64,000 nucleotides of DNA from Papiliotrema nemorosa (lineage: Eukaryota > Basidiomycota > Tremellomycetes > Tremellales > Rhynchogastremaceae): assembly GCA_032158125.1 (NCBI GenBank), contig JASKOT010000004.1:806001-870000 (forward strand), given 5' to 3'. Shown here piece after piece: positions 25,791 to 38,343 of this stretch (position 1 is the stretch's first letter; each line of letters starts with the position of its first letter). The notes under the pieces were generated by a model. That model made no database searches and was not told the DNA's origin. It worked only from the letters and a program-made list of their open reading frames with translations. The translations under genes and the position numbers were made by a program.

Positions 25791-26790
25791 ATGGTCCCAA
25801 CATTCTGAGTTGGGGGGCTGTATGTGCCGATTTGGAACGAGTGTTCTGCGATTTATGCTCAGCGCATTGATTTTTTGATGTATCAGGCAGTACGAGTACC
25901 CCATCTGCAACTGGTGGTGTAGGTTGTGCTTGAATGACATCAACACGAGTTACGTTTGTCGTTGGTCATTTGTAATTGAAGGGGCACATACGCGCCTCAT
26001 TACTTCGCATAGGAAACGAGGAGATTGGGCGGCAGCCGTCTGCTACAGTACTCGTAGGCAAAAAGCAGGCGCGGCGTCTTTGTTCGCCGTTTTCGCTGTC
26101 TGAAAGGCTCGAAGATGATCATGTGGTGCAGTTGTACAGTAGGAGCTGCGAAAAAGGTCCCCTGTCGAACCATTCCATCAGCCCGTGCAGATTGTTTATT
26201 TGGGCCAGAGGCGGGATTCGGGCCAAACGTGGTACATTGAACCTTGATTCGAAGGGCAAGGTGACCATGATGACCAATTCCCACATGGATGGTCATTGCT
26301 GGATGATCCCGAAACTATACATCACATACTTTCGCTGTACCATCTGCTCATTTGCCCGTTGACGGGAGCCCGACAATACTGCTCCTTTTCGGCTTCCGTG
26401 CCTTGTTGCCGTCCATTGTACAGTGCAGTGTTGAAACGGGACCCTTATTCTGGAACCAAACGACCGAGCGATCCTCGGTGATGGACGGGGAGCGAGGGTT
26501 GGCGCCAGTTCATCATCTCTGTGGCTTTGTGGGAGCTTCTTTGTCTCTGTGCATGGCGAGAATGGACACATTCAGTGTCCATGGAGCTTTCTCTTCCCCT
26601 GACGGTCTGTCGAAAGGGTCCAAACGCAACAATGCTTGGCCTAGCGTTACTCGTCGACTGTTTGTTTGTATGTACGAGGCTGCTATAAGTCGCCAACTAC
26701 TGGTCGACTCTTCATCTCACCACCCCACTTCCAGCAGCTTGGTACAAAATTCACTACTGAATCACATTCAGTTAGCGAGCCCCTCAAACC
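25791..26790. other. Long intergenic region
   Basis: 1.0 kb between DPM1 and the second CPL1-like gene. Open frames of 80-195 codons overlap in several frames here but show no motif, signal peptide or splice support. Likely 3' UTR plus a long promoter. Confidence 0.5.
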
Positions 26791-28319
26791 ATGTTCAACA
26801 GAAAGCTGTTCTTCTTGTGGCTCTTGACCATAGTGGGAAGTGTCCAATGCGCTGCTGCGATCCGGACCATCGTTGTCTGCGCTTTAGGACAGCCGCAACT
26901 CAGTGCATCATTTATCGTGAACGATGGTGTCGAATGTGAAGTAAGTAGCAGGGTCATACTTGCTATCCGCTCGGTCACCATTACCGTCATCATCCCCTTC
27001 ACCGTTATGCTGATCGGGCTAGGAAGATCCCAAAGCTGACAAGATCAGGATACTTGTGCATCTCAAGGCAATCTGTATTCGTTGTACCAACCCTCGACTG
27101 CAAGTTGCGCCTGCAACAATGTCGGATGTCCTATCCCTTTCCTACAGACCAACCGAGTCAATTCCGTATGCGACCCCAGGCAAGCGCATCTTGTCATCGT
27201 ACGTCTACCCATTCAGCTTCATGGCTGTGATAAAACCCCCGTTTCTGGGGTGAACGACATCACACAGTCGTGTGATGACGATTCCTCATAACGTGAGCTG
27301 ACCATGACCATTAGACAACTCGACTTGTAGGGACTTTCTCCTATCTAGGCTGTGGGACTGGTGGAGGAACATTCGTGGGTCCCTCGCAATCGGTTGGCGG
27401 GTCATTCGAAAACATCTTCTCGACTTGCAAGGATTACAAATATGTGGCGATCACCACGACTTTCAATTATCCGGCCGCATTGTGCTTTACCCAATACACA
27501 GGCACACCCGTCACCAGCTGTCCAGGTTCGATCTTTCAGATCTACGGGCATACCCCTGGCCCAACCATTTCAGGGTACTCGCGAAAGAAACGTCAGATTG
27601 AGGAAGAGGAGCGACAGATGCAACAAGACGCTGAATTTATGGAATGGGAAGCTTTGGATGAGCAGCTGGGCTTCGAACAGAATGAGCCAGTTGCCGAAGT
27701 GTCTATAGAAGAGATCGAGGCTCAGTTCCGGGTGATGAGCGCTCAGGCGTCTTGCCCTGTGGGCCTCACGGCATGCGCGGTCCCTTCGCTCGATGGCACG
27801 GACTCGGGCTTTGAGGTACGTCTTCCCATCACTCAAACCGTTCCAAGAAACGACACTACACATACGTCAAGGAGTCCTCCTAAGAGCTTCACTGACTGGT
27901 ATAGTGCCTTGAAGTCGAGACGGAATTGGGTAGGTCCACCACAACACGTTGTTGACGCGAGGCTGACGATGGAAGAAACGAGCAGTATGGCCCGAACTGA
28001 CCGAATACAGTGCATCGATACCACTACTGAGCTTGGTGAGCGGCTTGTCAGGAGAAAGTCAGTCAAGAAAGGTGCTGAGGGTCCTCAGAGTCATGTGGGG
28101 GTTGTCTCTTCGGTATTTATCGAGGAACAGATGTCCACGCCACATCCAACGGTACAGAGTCAGTCCCATCACGGACCTGTGTGTGATTAGCAGCTTACAT
28201 ACCACAGCTGTTCTGCTTTGCCTAACGTTGCCCTGAGCGGTGTCACTTGTCAGCTCGGACAATGTCGTGTGACGGCCTGTGACGATGGCTTCACGCTGGT
28301 CGATGATCAGTGTGTGTAG
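26791..28319 (+). CDS. Secreted protein with CPL1-like domain; mutually exclusive exon candidate
   Basis: Constant exons 26791-26940, 27049-27198, 27315-27815, 28089-28158 and 28208-28319, plus one of two 25-nt exons (27905-27929 or 28011-28035); 335 residues with either. Residues 1-20 (MFNRKLFFLWLLTIVGSVQC) form a signal peptide. Then come a short Cys-rich repeat (CASQGNLYSLYQPSTASCACNN), a WSC-like region (YLGCG...STCKDYKYVAITTTFNYPAALCFTQY), a KKRQ site that Kex2 could cut, a Glu-rich linker, and the CPL1-like domain: SCPVGLTACAVP, FEC-x-TELESCGGC, GTDCSALPNV, CQLGQCRVTACDDGFTLVDDQC. The order matches basidiomycete secreted or wall-bound proteins with a WSC-like plus CPL1-like layout. The 25-nt exon encodes part of the FEC..ESCGGC loop. 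Function beyond extracellular location is unknown. Confidence 0.8.
27905..27929 (+). other. Alternative 25-nt exon A of the CPL1-like gene
   Basis: Flanked by an acceptor (GGTATAG) and donor (GTAGGT), with a CACTGACT branch-like site 10 nt upstream of the acceptor. It encodes CLEVETEL plus the first base of a Glu codon, giving FE-CLEVETEL-ESCGGC when joined to the next constant exon. Confidence 0.7.
28011..28035 (+). other. Alternative 25-nt exon B of the CPL1-like gene
   Basis: Flanked by an acceptor (GAATACAG) and donor (GTGAGC), with an AACTGACC branch-like site upstream. It encodes CIDTTTEL plus the first base of a Glu codon, giving FE-CIDTTTEL-ESCGGC. Same length and phase as exon A. 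Confidence 0.75.
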
Positions 28320-28569
28320 TAACGGAGACGGAGTCGGTGATTCTCTTGTCCAAGCTCCGAACATTTTTGATTAGGATTTGGGTAGAGTGAAGAACCCTTC
28401 CATTCCGGGCTGGTTGTGATAGGTCTAGCAGTCAGGCGAAGAATCTGTCTCATCGAGCACGCCCGAACTCCGATCCCCGCCACAGTCCATGCTTACGCTC
28501 CACTGACGGACCGCACACGCCGTAATACAAGATTTCATCTGTCTGCAGCCGGGCATAATCTCATGTCAC

Positions 28570-30881
28570 CTACGCCATGATTGGTGTCGCTACCCGTTCT
28601 AGCTCGAAGCGCCTGTTCTCTACTCCAGGAGTCTCTTCTTGACCTTCACTCCACCCTTGACTCCCTTTACTCCCTCTACTGCCCCTGCTCAGACGAGATT
28701 GAGCAGTAACAAAGCTCTCTCGGGTCAATAGACCTTCTCTAGCTGTGAGTTTCGCGGCGGACGTATCATCGTCATGTATGCCGTACGCCGAAGATCGATG
28801 ACTCGCCGGGTATAACAATCCTTGAGATGGCCCCATTCCAGGACCAGCCTGAGGTGTGACAGCTCCGGATGACTGCGCATATAATTGTCCTTTCCAGCTC
28901 CACCCACTTTCGTTACTCTCCCAACTGCCTTTACGTCGTACAGCTCGAACACTTGCATCGCGATCGGCAGCTGCTGAAGACCTACTCCATCCTCCGGTCC
29001 GGATCGAAGCGGGTCCATAAGCACTCAAGGCGTAGTATGATTGCAACGATGGTGCGTATTCATACGTCGACGAAGGTCTGTCGTTCCCTGTGTCAGGGGC
29101 GAAAGTCACACTCGGACTCGCCGCGAGACTGGGAGGTCGGAATAGGGGGTTGTAATTTGACGGACCGGCGATCGTGAGGTCTCGCAGCCGAGTTGCAGCG
29201 GGGGAAGCATGCATGGGGCTTTGAGGCTGGAGCGGAGCCGCGACAGGTGTAGGTATACCTGCAAAGTTGCTTGAAGCAAGTGTCAGTGTGCTGGCATTGG
29301 GTTCGGGTGGGGAAGATGGGTGAGGATTGTCTCGGGGATGCGGATGACTATGTTTCGGCGCTTGAGCTAGCGCAAGAGAGTTGTCGGAACCTGATGATCT
29401 CAAAGGAGCCGTGAAAGGTGGAGACGTTGAGCCAGATGCTCGCTGGGCTTGAGTCGACTCGAAGGGCGTGGCCGACGTGGGTACACTGGCTGAGCCTTGA
29501 CGCACAGGAGATGCTGGAGGTAGCACCATATTATGACTGGGCGCGGGAGGTGCAGAGACCGCAGACGGAGCTTGAGCTATATGCGCCATATGTGGACCCG
29601 AGTCAAAACTGAGAACAGTGGTCGGCTTTGTGCTGGTGCTGTCCTGTCGGCTTTGCCTTCCTTCGTGATCACTCGAGGCGGACGAGCTGGACATTGAACG
29701 ATGGGTCTTAGGCCTGGCAATAAAGCTGGAAGGTTTGGGCAGTCCGTGTGCTACAGGAGATAGGAGAGAAGCTGAAGCCGAGCGTGATAGCAGCGATTGG
29801 GAAGGGGTCGGTGAGGAAGGATGGGAAGGAGGGAACGGCCGAATCGAAGCGTCCTCGTCTGCTTCTGCTCCTGCCCATATACTAGACGCACCCTCCACAT
29901 CCCATGTCGATAACTTTGGTCTCGACATTTCACTCTGCATCGAAGGTGTTCGGGACCTTGAAAAGTGGGATTCCGACACTGTATCGACTGTAGAGTCGCG
30001 GTGAAAGGTAGGAACGGGCATGGATGGATATGGATTGTTGGCTTCCCGCCTAAGTTGCCTTTCGACCGAATTGGCGTAAGACATGGAATAGCTTCTGAGG
30101 GAATGAGACTCTGATCTTGCTATGCTGTTGGCGTTATCGCGGATAGATGCGGCAGGGCCGAAGATTTGGGTAGGGGATAATGGACCGCCAGATTGGGTGA
30201 CCGCGCGATGATCAGCCTTGGCGAGTCGACCGGTGTTTCTCGCTCGAGGAGCGGATGATGAGGAAGCAGAGGGGAGAGATGAAGATCCAACCGAGTATGT
30301 TGCTCGTCTACCCGCACCAAGTTTGCGTGTTATCCAGTCGAAGAGCGGTTTTGCTTTAACACTTGGGACAACATGATGAGGCTGATGAGAGGTGCGGGTC
30401 GTAGGTGCCAGGTGACTTGGATCGCGTTCGCGTCGAGGATGATGTTCGTTCGCATACACCTCAGCAGGTGTCGGACGCTGCGGGGCAGAAGAGGTCTCGT
30501 TGCATCTTCGCGCGCGGGAATCGGACGGGCGAGGAGGGGCGGTCAACGGTGGTGAGCGCGAGTGGTTCCCTTGGGCAGATGTGGGCGAGGGAGCAAAGGT
30601 AGGCTGTGGAGCGGAGGCACGTAGGGGTGGAGGGGAGTTTGGTGCCATTATGAGCTGTCTCGTTGGATCAGTGTAGTCATCTGAGAAGTGACCAACGTGG
30701 TCTCTGGCTGAACGAGGTGGGTTGTATACATCAAGCACGAGTGAGGACGGTTACCTCGGGTATCCCGCATGCCAAGTGGCGACCGGCCACGGTGCTTGCT
30801 GGCCCAAAGGTAGTCAAACACCTTCTCGTTTCGTGATGAAAGTCTGAAGAGGTCCGTTACTGAGACGAATGCATACAACAT
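28570..30881 (-). CDS. Unrecognised Ser/Pro-rich protein
   Basis: Read as complement of 30881-30755 and 30707-28570, 754 residues; a shorter product from the ATG at 30648 is equally possible. I do not recognise it. The first exon encodes an amphipathic, basic segment (DYLWASKHRGRSPLG). The body is dominated by Ser, Pro, Ala and Arg, with phosphorylation-type runs, and has no folded domain I can name. The last 170 residues are richer in Tyr and Gly (YEYAPSLQSYYALSAYGP, GSWESNESGWSWKGQLY) and end in an Arg/Ser/Gly segment and a charged stretch. If exon 1 is real, its ATG lies only 44 bp from the stop codon of RPB11 on the same strand, so its promoter would overlap the RPB11 3' end. Confidence 0.6.
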
Positions 30882-30925
30882 GTTTTGATTGGGAGGAAGA
30901 AATATTCCCTCGTGTGGGTCTCCCT

Positions 30926-31483
30926 TTAAAAGTCGTAAACGTCACCACCTTGTCCACCTGCAGCTCCTCCTCCGCCTCCAAGACCGTCCCCATAGGGATC
31001 ATATCCTCCATTCGCACCGCCGATATCCGCTCCAGTGACCGCAATGCCCATCTCGACGTTTCTAGCTTGCTCTGAAAACTGCCTCTTCACCTCGAGCGTT
31101 TGCTGGATGAGCAGCGTACATGCCCGTTTGAGTGCGTCGGCTGGGTTGGACCGCTCGTCGGTTTGAATCTTGATCGTGATGTCGTTTTCGAGGGGATGAG
31201 GGACCTTGTAACCTGCAAAGAGTACCGTCGGGTCCAGGAGCAATTGGCTGAATATGAGTCTCTCACTCGGTGTTCGTAAGATGCAGGGATCTCACGATCG
31301 AATCATATTTCCCATGGTGTGATCTTGTTTCCTCAGGGTGACAGTAGCGGCATTGGGCAATTTGGGATCTTCCGTGATGGTCAGACTGTCCTGTGAGCTG
31401 CCCGCAAAGCACTTGATCATAGGGACTGACGGTTTTTGATCATCCTCAAGGATCCACGAATCAATCCTGTTGGGCTGATTCAT
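30926..31483 (-). CDS. RPB11: RNA polymerase II subunit RPB11
   Basis: Complement of exons 31483-31296 and 31247-30926, 169 residues. RPB11 pairs with RPB3 as the alpha-like heterodimer on which polymerase II is assembled. Motifs: PNRIDSWIL at the N-terminus, [52 protein letters not shown], the alpha-motif and dimer interface, then the C-terminal helix ALKRACTLLIQQTLEVKRQF. Yeast RPB11 is about 120 residues; this one carries an extra Gly-rich tail of 40 residues (GGANGGYDPYGDGLGGGGG...) ending DVYDF. Start chosen because MNQPNR aligns with the family start. Confidence 0.95.
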
Positions 31484-31982
31484 CTTGCTACCAGCCTAAT
31501 GGCCATCGATGTTCCTGAGCGTGAGCTAGTCGTCCAGTATTCGACGATTTGATGATAATTGGGAGATCATGTTTAGCTCTTAAGTATTCTGTTTTTCGGC
31601 AAGGCTTTTCCCTCGTAAGGGATGACCAGTTCCGGGGATTGACAGATATTTAGAATGACATATAATCATTTCGCCCAGTATGTCACACAGTAGAGAAGAA
31701 GATTGCACTCACCCTGGCGTACTGTTTTGACGAAGAGGTGGAAGAAGGCCCAAGATGGGTGGTGTCTCGAGGAGAGTCGGGGAGTGTAGATAAGCCATCC
31801 CAAAGTGATGACGTGTCGTCGATCTCGCCCCTCTGGCTACTTCTCTATTCTCCCTACCTATACAAATCTATTCCTTTCCATCCATATACCCAAAGTCGGA
31901 TGAAGAGCCATATCATCGACTTCTGACCATCCAGCCAGACAGAGCATCTTCCTATCGCTGCACTCCCTACCTCCCTTCTACA
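31484..31982. other. Divergent promoter region, RPB11 / RNA14
   Basis: About 500 bp between two general transcription/processing genes transcribed away from each other. The 100 bp before RNA14 is pyrimidine-rich (TCTCCCTACC, CTACCTCCC). No clear TATA element. Confidence 0.55.
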
Positions 31983-34900
31983 ATGTCCGAACCAAACCAC
32001 GACTCGGACGAAATCTTCGACGAAATGCAACGATTGGACGATATCGAAGCCGATTTGGCAGATACCGCCTTGGCCTTTGTCTCGTCTGAAGACCAAGCAC
32101 AGGGTACAGCCTCTTCTGCTGAACAGACAGCCATGGAGCAAAGTGCACAAGTGATGGAGAATGTCCTTGAGCAATCTATCCCGGATGCACCTGTACCTAT
32201 CACCAATGCAGAGACTACAACGGAGTCCGTGGATGCATCAGGTCAAGCATTGGCAGGAGACATCATCACCGATCCTTTACCTTCCTTGCCTTCTGGAGAC
32301 TTCGACAATTCTGATCCTGTCGCCGATAACAACAACCAAGCTGCACCTGCTAGTGCCGCAGAGCCCGTTGCCATTTCCTCAGCCGTGGAAGATGTTCAAG
32401 AAGCTATACATGCAGTACAAGCCGATGTGGACGTTCCCATCCTTCCTCCCTCTATTTCGCCTACGCCTGTCACAGCTCAGGATGGGCCAATCGACAGTCA
32501 AGTACAAAGTATACCGGATTCCAGCAGCGCAACAGAGCCAGCTACAGCGGAACCTGTAGGGCAGGTCGAGCCACCTGTGGTGGACCCTGCTTCATCGGCT
32601 CAAGTCTCTCCGCCCATCGTCGCTGCTCCTACAGATTCACATGCTTTGCCCCCGCGACCTGAGCCAATGCAAGCTGTTCCGACACATCTCGAACCCCAAC
32701 CTGTCGTGGCTGAAATCGACCCCCCATCTGGCTTGACAGCGAGCTCTCCTAGCGTTGCACAGAATCCTTCCTGGGTACAAGCCTGGTCAAGAGGTGCGAA
32801 ATCAGTCTGAGAATGGGCGACAAGCTGATGGTCAGACCCTTTCGACCCTCGACCCAGATTGGAGCTGTTCAATTGGTCCGTTCAAAAATCGGAAATTATC
32901 GATGCGAGGATATGGTACGATCTTCTTGCAAAAGACGAGCCGACCGCTGTGGGTTAATTCTCACTGGGACCGTGCCGAACTGACGTTCTCACAGGTTCAG
33001 CCTTTGTTATCCCTTATCAACCTTGAACTTGCCTTGACCAACTTCTCACAGGTCGAAGCTTTGTTTGCTCGGGCGCTGCGAGGACCGTCGGGAGGTATTA
33101 CGGCTGCTGCAGACGTTTCCATCTGGAGTGAGTTAATCATTAACATAGGCTGTCCGGACTGACATACCTCAGAGGCATACCTTCACTATATCCGACGACA
33201 AAATTCCGTCACTGAGGCGAACGCAGATGCAGTCAGAGAGACAATCACCAAGGCGTACGAGTTCGCGCTCAAGGAGTGTGGGACTGATCGGGAGAGTGGT
33301 GAGATTTGGCAAGAGTATATCACATTTGTTGCTGAGCCTACGGTGTGTCTGTCTTGTCATGACCTACCAGTCAAGCTGATACACGTAGCCAAAGAATGCT
33401 TGGGATACTCAGGCTCAAGTCGATAACCTGCGTAAATTGTACCAAAGGGCAGTCTGCATCCCCCTCAACAACGTCGAGGCATTGTGGAAGGCCTATGATG
33501 CTTTCGAATCGAGCAACAATAAAGCTACCGTAAGCCTACCCGCACAACACGCAGACCCGACCTGTGGCTGATCTATCAGGCAAAAAAGTTCCTTGCGGAA
33601 AAGTCTCCCGCCTATATGACGGCGCGAGGAGCTCTCCGCGAGATTCGCAATTTGCTAGACTCGCTTCCTCGGCCTGTCCTTCCCCCTCGACCTACCTTCT
33701 CAGACGCTGATCGAGCCATGGTCAATGCATGGAAGGCGTACCTCAAATGGGAGGAGAGTAACCCATTGGTCATCGAAGACGAAGAGATCCGAAGCGCCAG
33801 AATTGGGTATGCGTTGCGAAAATGCCTTGGCGAAATGCGACATTTCCCGGAACTCTGGTCAGTCCTTGCACATACCTCTTCGTTATTCTACTTACACTCA
33901 GGCACCAAGCTGCAACTCATTACACTGCCCAAGGCAAAAACGACAAAGCGGCCGAAGTCCTTGGGGCGGGAATAGAAGCCTGCCCTTCGAGCCCTCTCTT
34001 GACTTTCGCCGTTGCAGAAATCGAGGAAGGCAGAAACAACTTCGCGAGATGTCACGAGGTGTTTGAAGGCTTGGTCAATAAGCTTGATCCCGAGATTGAG
34101 GTGTTGAAGGAGAAGATCGAGGTCGAGGTAGAGAACGCAAAGGGGCCGGAGATACCTCAACCTCAGAGTGGAGACGTGGATATGACTGGTGATAGCATGA
34201 GCGAGGTCCAGCGTCTAGTGGAGGAGAGGGAGAATAGAGGTAATCTTGTGGCGGAGAGAAGAGGCAAAGACGTCAATGACCTTGCGGCGGCCATTGGAGT
34301 GGTCTGGGTCATGTATATGCGGTTTGCCCGACGAGCTGAGGTGAGTAGGGTATCCAACTTTGTGCGCTGACAATAAGGGAACCAAATCCGCTCGGGCAGT
34401 CTTTACGAAAGCGAGGAAAACCCCTCATCCAACATGGCATATATTCGAAGCCTCAGCTATGATGGAATATCACGCCAACAAAGACTCGGCGGTAGCGATC
34501 AGGATCTTCGAACTTGGTTTAAAACTCTTTGCCGACGACGTGGAGTATGTGGTCCGATACTTGCAGTTCCTGCTGTCGATCAACGATGATACCAGTGAGT
34601 CGCACTTGATGTTGGACGACTTACGCTGACTTTAGATGCGCGAGCACTATTTGAGCGATCTACCGCTAAGATCCCATCGGACAAAGCAAGACCGTTGTGG
34701 GATGCTTGGGCAAGATACGAGTATATGTTCGGAGACTTGTCAGGTGTGCACAAGCTGGAAGCGCGATTTGCAGAGGTCTTCCCCAACGGTGAGCCTGTGG
34801 AATATGCTTGACGAACAGTGATACTAAGCCGCCCAGATTCTCCCTTGAAACGCTTTGCTCAAAGATTCGCTTACAACGGTCTTGACCAGATTGCCCTTCG

Positions 34901-35728
34901 TGACTTGGGCTTTGGCAGGCGTCAACCACCTCAGATGCCCCCTCCTATGCCTCAGATCAACTCATCAATCCCCCCGCCCGTCCAAGCGGGGATTCTACCC
35001 CAGCGGCCGCTCTCGCCCATCCCAGTCAAGCGACCTTTACCGAGAGAGTCTCCTCAACCCGTTCGACCTCCTTCGCCGATGTACAAAAGGCCACGAGCTC
35101 AATCACCGCAAGGCAGACAGTTCACACCCCCTCGGGCAGAACGAGGACCTAGTAGTCAACCACCACCACGAGATTTCCGAGACAGAAATTCGAGAGATAG
35201 ATCACCCATTGGTGGATACCGCAGAGACGGCGGATCAATTCCTCCACAGAATTTTGGTCCAGGGGGATACGGACCGCCTCCGCCAGGGCCTGGTCCGATG
35301 GGTGTACCTCCTCCATCAAATGGTTATAGAGCTCCTTCAGCTTCATACGGTGGGCCAGAGTTGCCTTATGCCTTGACGAGGTTTATCGGATCTCTGCCTT
35401 CCGAGAAGTACTTTGACGGTGAGCAGGCACAGTCCCACCAATTTCTGCAGAGGCTGATACTCTAGGCCCGGTGTTTGGAGCGCCTGAGATTATCGGCTTG
35501 TTTGGCAATGTCTCGAGGAACGGTACGGCATTGTCGAGTGGGCCAGGAGGTCCAGGGGGTCCAGCTGGTCCTGGCGGTTACGGACCATCTGGAGGAGGCT
35601 ACGGTGGTGCACTTCCCCCACCGCAGCAAGGTCGAGCGGGATATGGTGATCGTAAGTCGTTATAGATCCGTTCGCCGTGAGTAGCTCATATCATAGCACG
35701 AGGTTATCCTCCACCGAGGCGATACTAG
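31983..35728 (+). CDS. RNA14: mRNA 3'-end processing protein Rna14/CstF-77
   Basis: Many exons, ending in a small one at 35698-35728 (PRGYPPPRRY). The protein is the HAT-repeat scaffold of cleavage factor IA / CstF, bridging Rna15 and the polyadenylation machinery in the nucleus. The first 270 residues are acidic and Ala/Pro/Gln-rich, atypical for the family. HAT repeats follow: IIDARIWYDLLAKDEP, VEALFARALRGPSGG, VSIWKAYLHYIRRQ, AYEFALKECG...SGEIWQEYITFV, LYQRAVCIPLNNVEALWKAYDAFE, ALWKAY, TWHIFEASAMMEYH, AIRIFELGLKLFADDVEYVVRYLQFL, ARALFERSTAKI. The C-terminus is Pro/Gly/Arg-rich and ends with the PYALTRFIGSLP segment corresponding to the conserved Rna15-binding monkeytail region. Start at the first ATG of the long frame. 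Confidence 0.92.
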
Positions 35729-36126
35729 GCAGAGAGAGGATGGAATTACGTAGAGTCGGAATATGGGATGGTATTTGCCTTTGGGTCCAAAGGCGACGAA
35801 TATAAAAGTCTGATAGAGACATTGACTATATTGCTGTGTATACGATGAATGCATTGAATACATGCACTTCTCCGTATCGCATACTCGTAGCCGCAACATG
35901 CGGTCGCGGTTAGATGAATCGCCGCCCGGTGGAGGTCGACCAGCTATCTGTCATCCTAGACCTTACACCCATATCACCACACTGTCCATTGGACGTACGT
36001 TTCGAAGAGGACAAAGTGAATCACGACGCCTTTATTCAAGCTCGCGCCCCCGATAATTGCAATTAGGGCAAAGAGAAGGTATGGGATCATGGCGTGGATG
36101 TGCAGCGGAACGACCAACGATGAGGT
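35729..36126. other. Intergenic, RNA14 to PIMT
   Basis: About 400 bp between two genes on the same strand. No open frame with support; presumably 3' UTR and promoter. Confidence 0.55.
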
Positions 36127-37164
36127 ATGAGTACCGATACTTTCCCGAGGTCAGCCAGCGCTGATGCCAAGCTCATCGACCGTCTTCGAAGGAACGGTCT
36201 GATCACTTCGGATCGAGTTGCTCAGGTATACAGTCTGCAAGACAAAACTCATGTCAGGCAATGAAGAAGGTGGACAGGGCGAACTATGTCCCTTCAAAGG
36301 AGTCAGCATACGAAGATTCTCCTCAGTCAGTTGCTGAGCCTACAATCCACATTTCGAGCTGATGTCTAGGCGGATAGGATATGGAGCGACCATTTCTGCG
36401 CCTCATATGCACGCTCATGCTGCGGAGAATTTGCTGTCTTCTCTACCCAAGGCCGACTTTGCAGGTGGAGCCATATTAGATGTAGGGAGTGGGTCGGGTT
36501 ATCGTGAGCCACCTCTGCACACCGATGTTGGAAGGTAAAGCTCATGCTAGTCACTGCGGTGTTACATCATTTAGCACCTGGCGCAAAGATCGTGGGTATA
36601 GATCATATCCAAGAATTGGTCGATTGGTCCATCCAAAATCTGAAGAAGGATGGGGTGACGGTAGGATCGGGAGATGGAGAAGTGGAGATGTTGTGTGGAG
36701 ACGGTAGATTAGGTACTGTATAGCTTCTATCTGTGGCTTGAGACTTGCTGACACATAGGATCGCCGAAGCACGGTGGGATGGTCGGAGTTTCGGGTAGAG
36801 ATGCTGATGGAAAGCACCATTCCAGATCATTCATGTTGGAGCTGCTGCTCCGGAGATTCCACCCGGTTTGATTGAACAAGTGAGATCCAGCACCGTCCAC
36901 TTCATCATACTAATAGCAGCTCGCACGGCCCGGTCGGATGTTCATACCAGTCGGAGAGCACTCTCAAGGTGGGTTACTTCCTCCTTTTGCACGCACCTAA
37001 GCGGGACTGAGGCAGCAAAAAGATATCTGGCAGATTGATAAAGATGACGCGGGACAGGTGACCAAGAAGAAGCTGTTTGGTGTCATGGTGAGTCCCGTGT
37101 CTGTTACTTTACTAATGGGCAGTATGTCCCTCTCACCGATGCCAACAAGCAGTGGCGTGGTTGA
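36127..37164 (+). CDS. Protein-L-isoaspartate O-methyltransferase
   Basis: Nine short exons give a protein of about 230 residues. It methylates L-isoaspartyl residues that form as proteins age, allowing their repair; SAM is the methyl donor, and the enzyme is cytosolic. Spliced motifs: [56 protein letters not shown] (substrate pocket), [15 protein letters not shown] (SAM motif I), [17 protein letters not shown] (motif post I), [41 protein letters not shown], and the C-terminal [13 protein letters not shown]. This last motif marks the end of the family. S. cerevisiae lacks the enzyme, so its presence fits a basidiomycete. The ATG at 36127 gives the family-length N-terminus; an ATG 7 bp upstream runs into a stop. 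Confidence 0.9.
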
Positions 37165-38343
37165 AAGGAGCTTTCTCACTAGGACCCGGAGAAGCGATGC
37201 TTTTGGTACAAGTCCTTACAGGACATGGATATGCTGATGATGGAAATACACAGTCGCTGCCGGATTCGAGCAGCCCTTTGCAGGTCGGCTTGTCGGCTCA
37301 GATGCATAGTTGTCTCGTCCTGCGCATTCGTTCGTTCTGCTTAGTACCAGAATGGGCGAGATCTTGACATCGGATGATTGGTACGCCACGATTCGATATG
37401 AGGACATGAGCCTATCACCCAGAGCTGTTTCATCATGGTCGTGGCAAGGTAACAAGAAGTAGGATCCGGGACAATTCTTACAACCCTTGGGGTAACGCCG
37501 TTGCAAGTGAGACTGACCACAAATTGAAGTCGCTGAGGCGATGCTACTGTGCGCAAACGAGCTTCAAAGGATTGGGCATGCATCGGACTCATGCATCAAA
37601 TAAGACAGCTTCAAAGGTGATGAATCGTCCGCAAAAGTGTAGTGTCAGAGCAAGAGGGAGGACCGTTTTCCAATCCTACCTAGCTTCCCCGGAGGTGGTA
37701 TATATACATATCATCTAATCTTGTACTTCCATTCTTGTGGCCTTGTCGACTCACCCGCGACCCGGTAGATGAGCCTTCGCCATGCGAATAATAGAGCTCT
37801 TGCTGGCCTCTCGACTGAATGAACCTGCCGCCACTTTCGGAATATTTGTCATCTCCCTGCCGATTTGCAATTTCCCGAGCATGAGAGCCTGACCTTCAAC
37901 GCTATGCTCATAACCTCGAAGCAACTCATCTTTGCATACACCTCAGTCGTCGGCATCTCTCGCCAAGGCTCGCTCTAGCTCGTGATTGGCACATCAAAGG
38001 GGACCTGTTGAGGACACTCGCGAGATAAGCGACGCCGTTTCGCAAGCAGCTAGAAACAAGGTATATTTCTTTTGTTGTCAACGCGCGCCGCGTCTCAACT
38101 CGACATACACCGACATCATATCCAAACCAGGTCTGACTTCCTTATCGATAACGACGGAACCTTCTCTTCGGCTCGTCTCGATCACGCACAGCACAAGTTC
38201 TTGGACTCAACATCTCAGAATCCTACTCCGTGTAGAGGCAGAAGCTAGATCATTGGACTCGAAGAAGCTTGACCGCAGGGAATTGTACTTTTTCAACACT
38301 GCACCCCCCTTTTGAATTTCCAGACTCGAGTACAAAGTCGACT
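37165..38343. other. Long intergenic region
   Basis: 1.2 kb between PIMT and the next unknown gene. Contains several open frames of 60-110 codons that overlap one another and show no motif. The last 300 bp before 38344 is probably leader and promoter. Confidence 0.5.

Noticed and set aside
37986..38315. 109-codon frame before the unknown nuclear-type gene
   Set aside because: It ends before the next start, has no motif, and fits leader sequence better.
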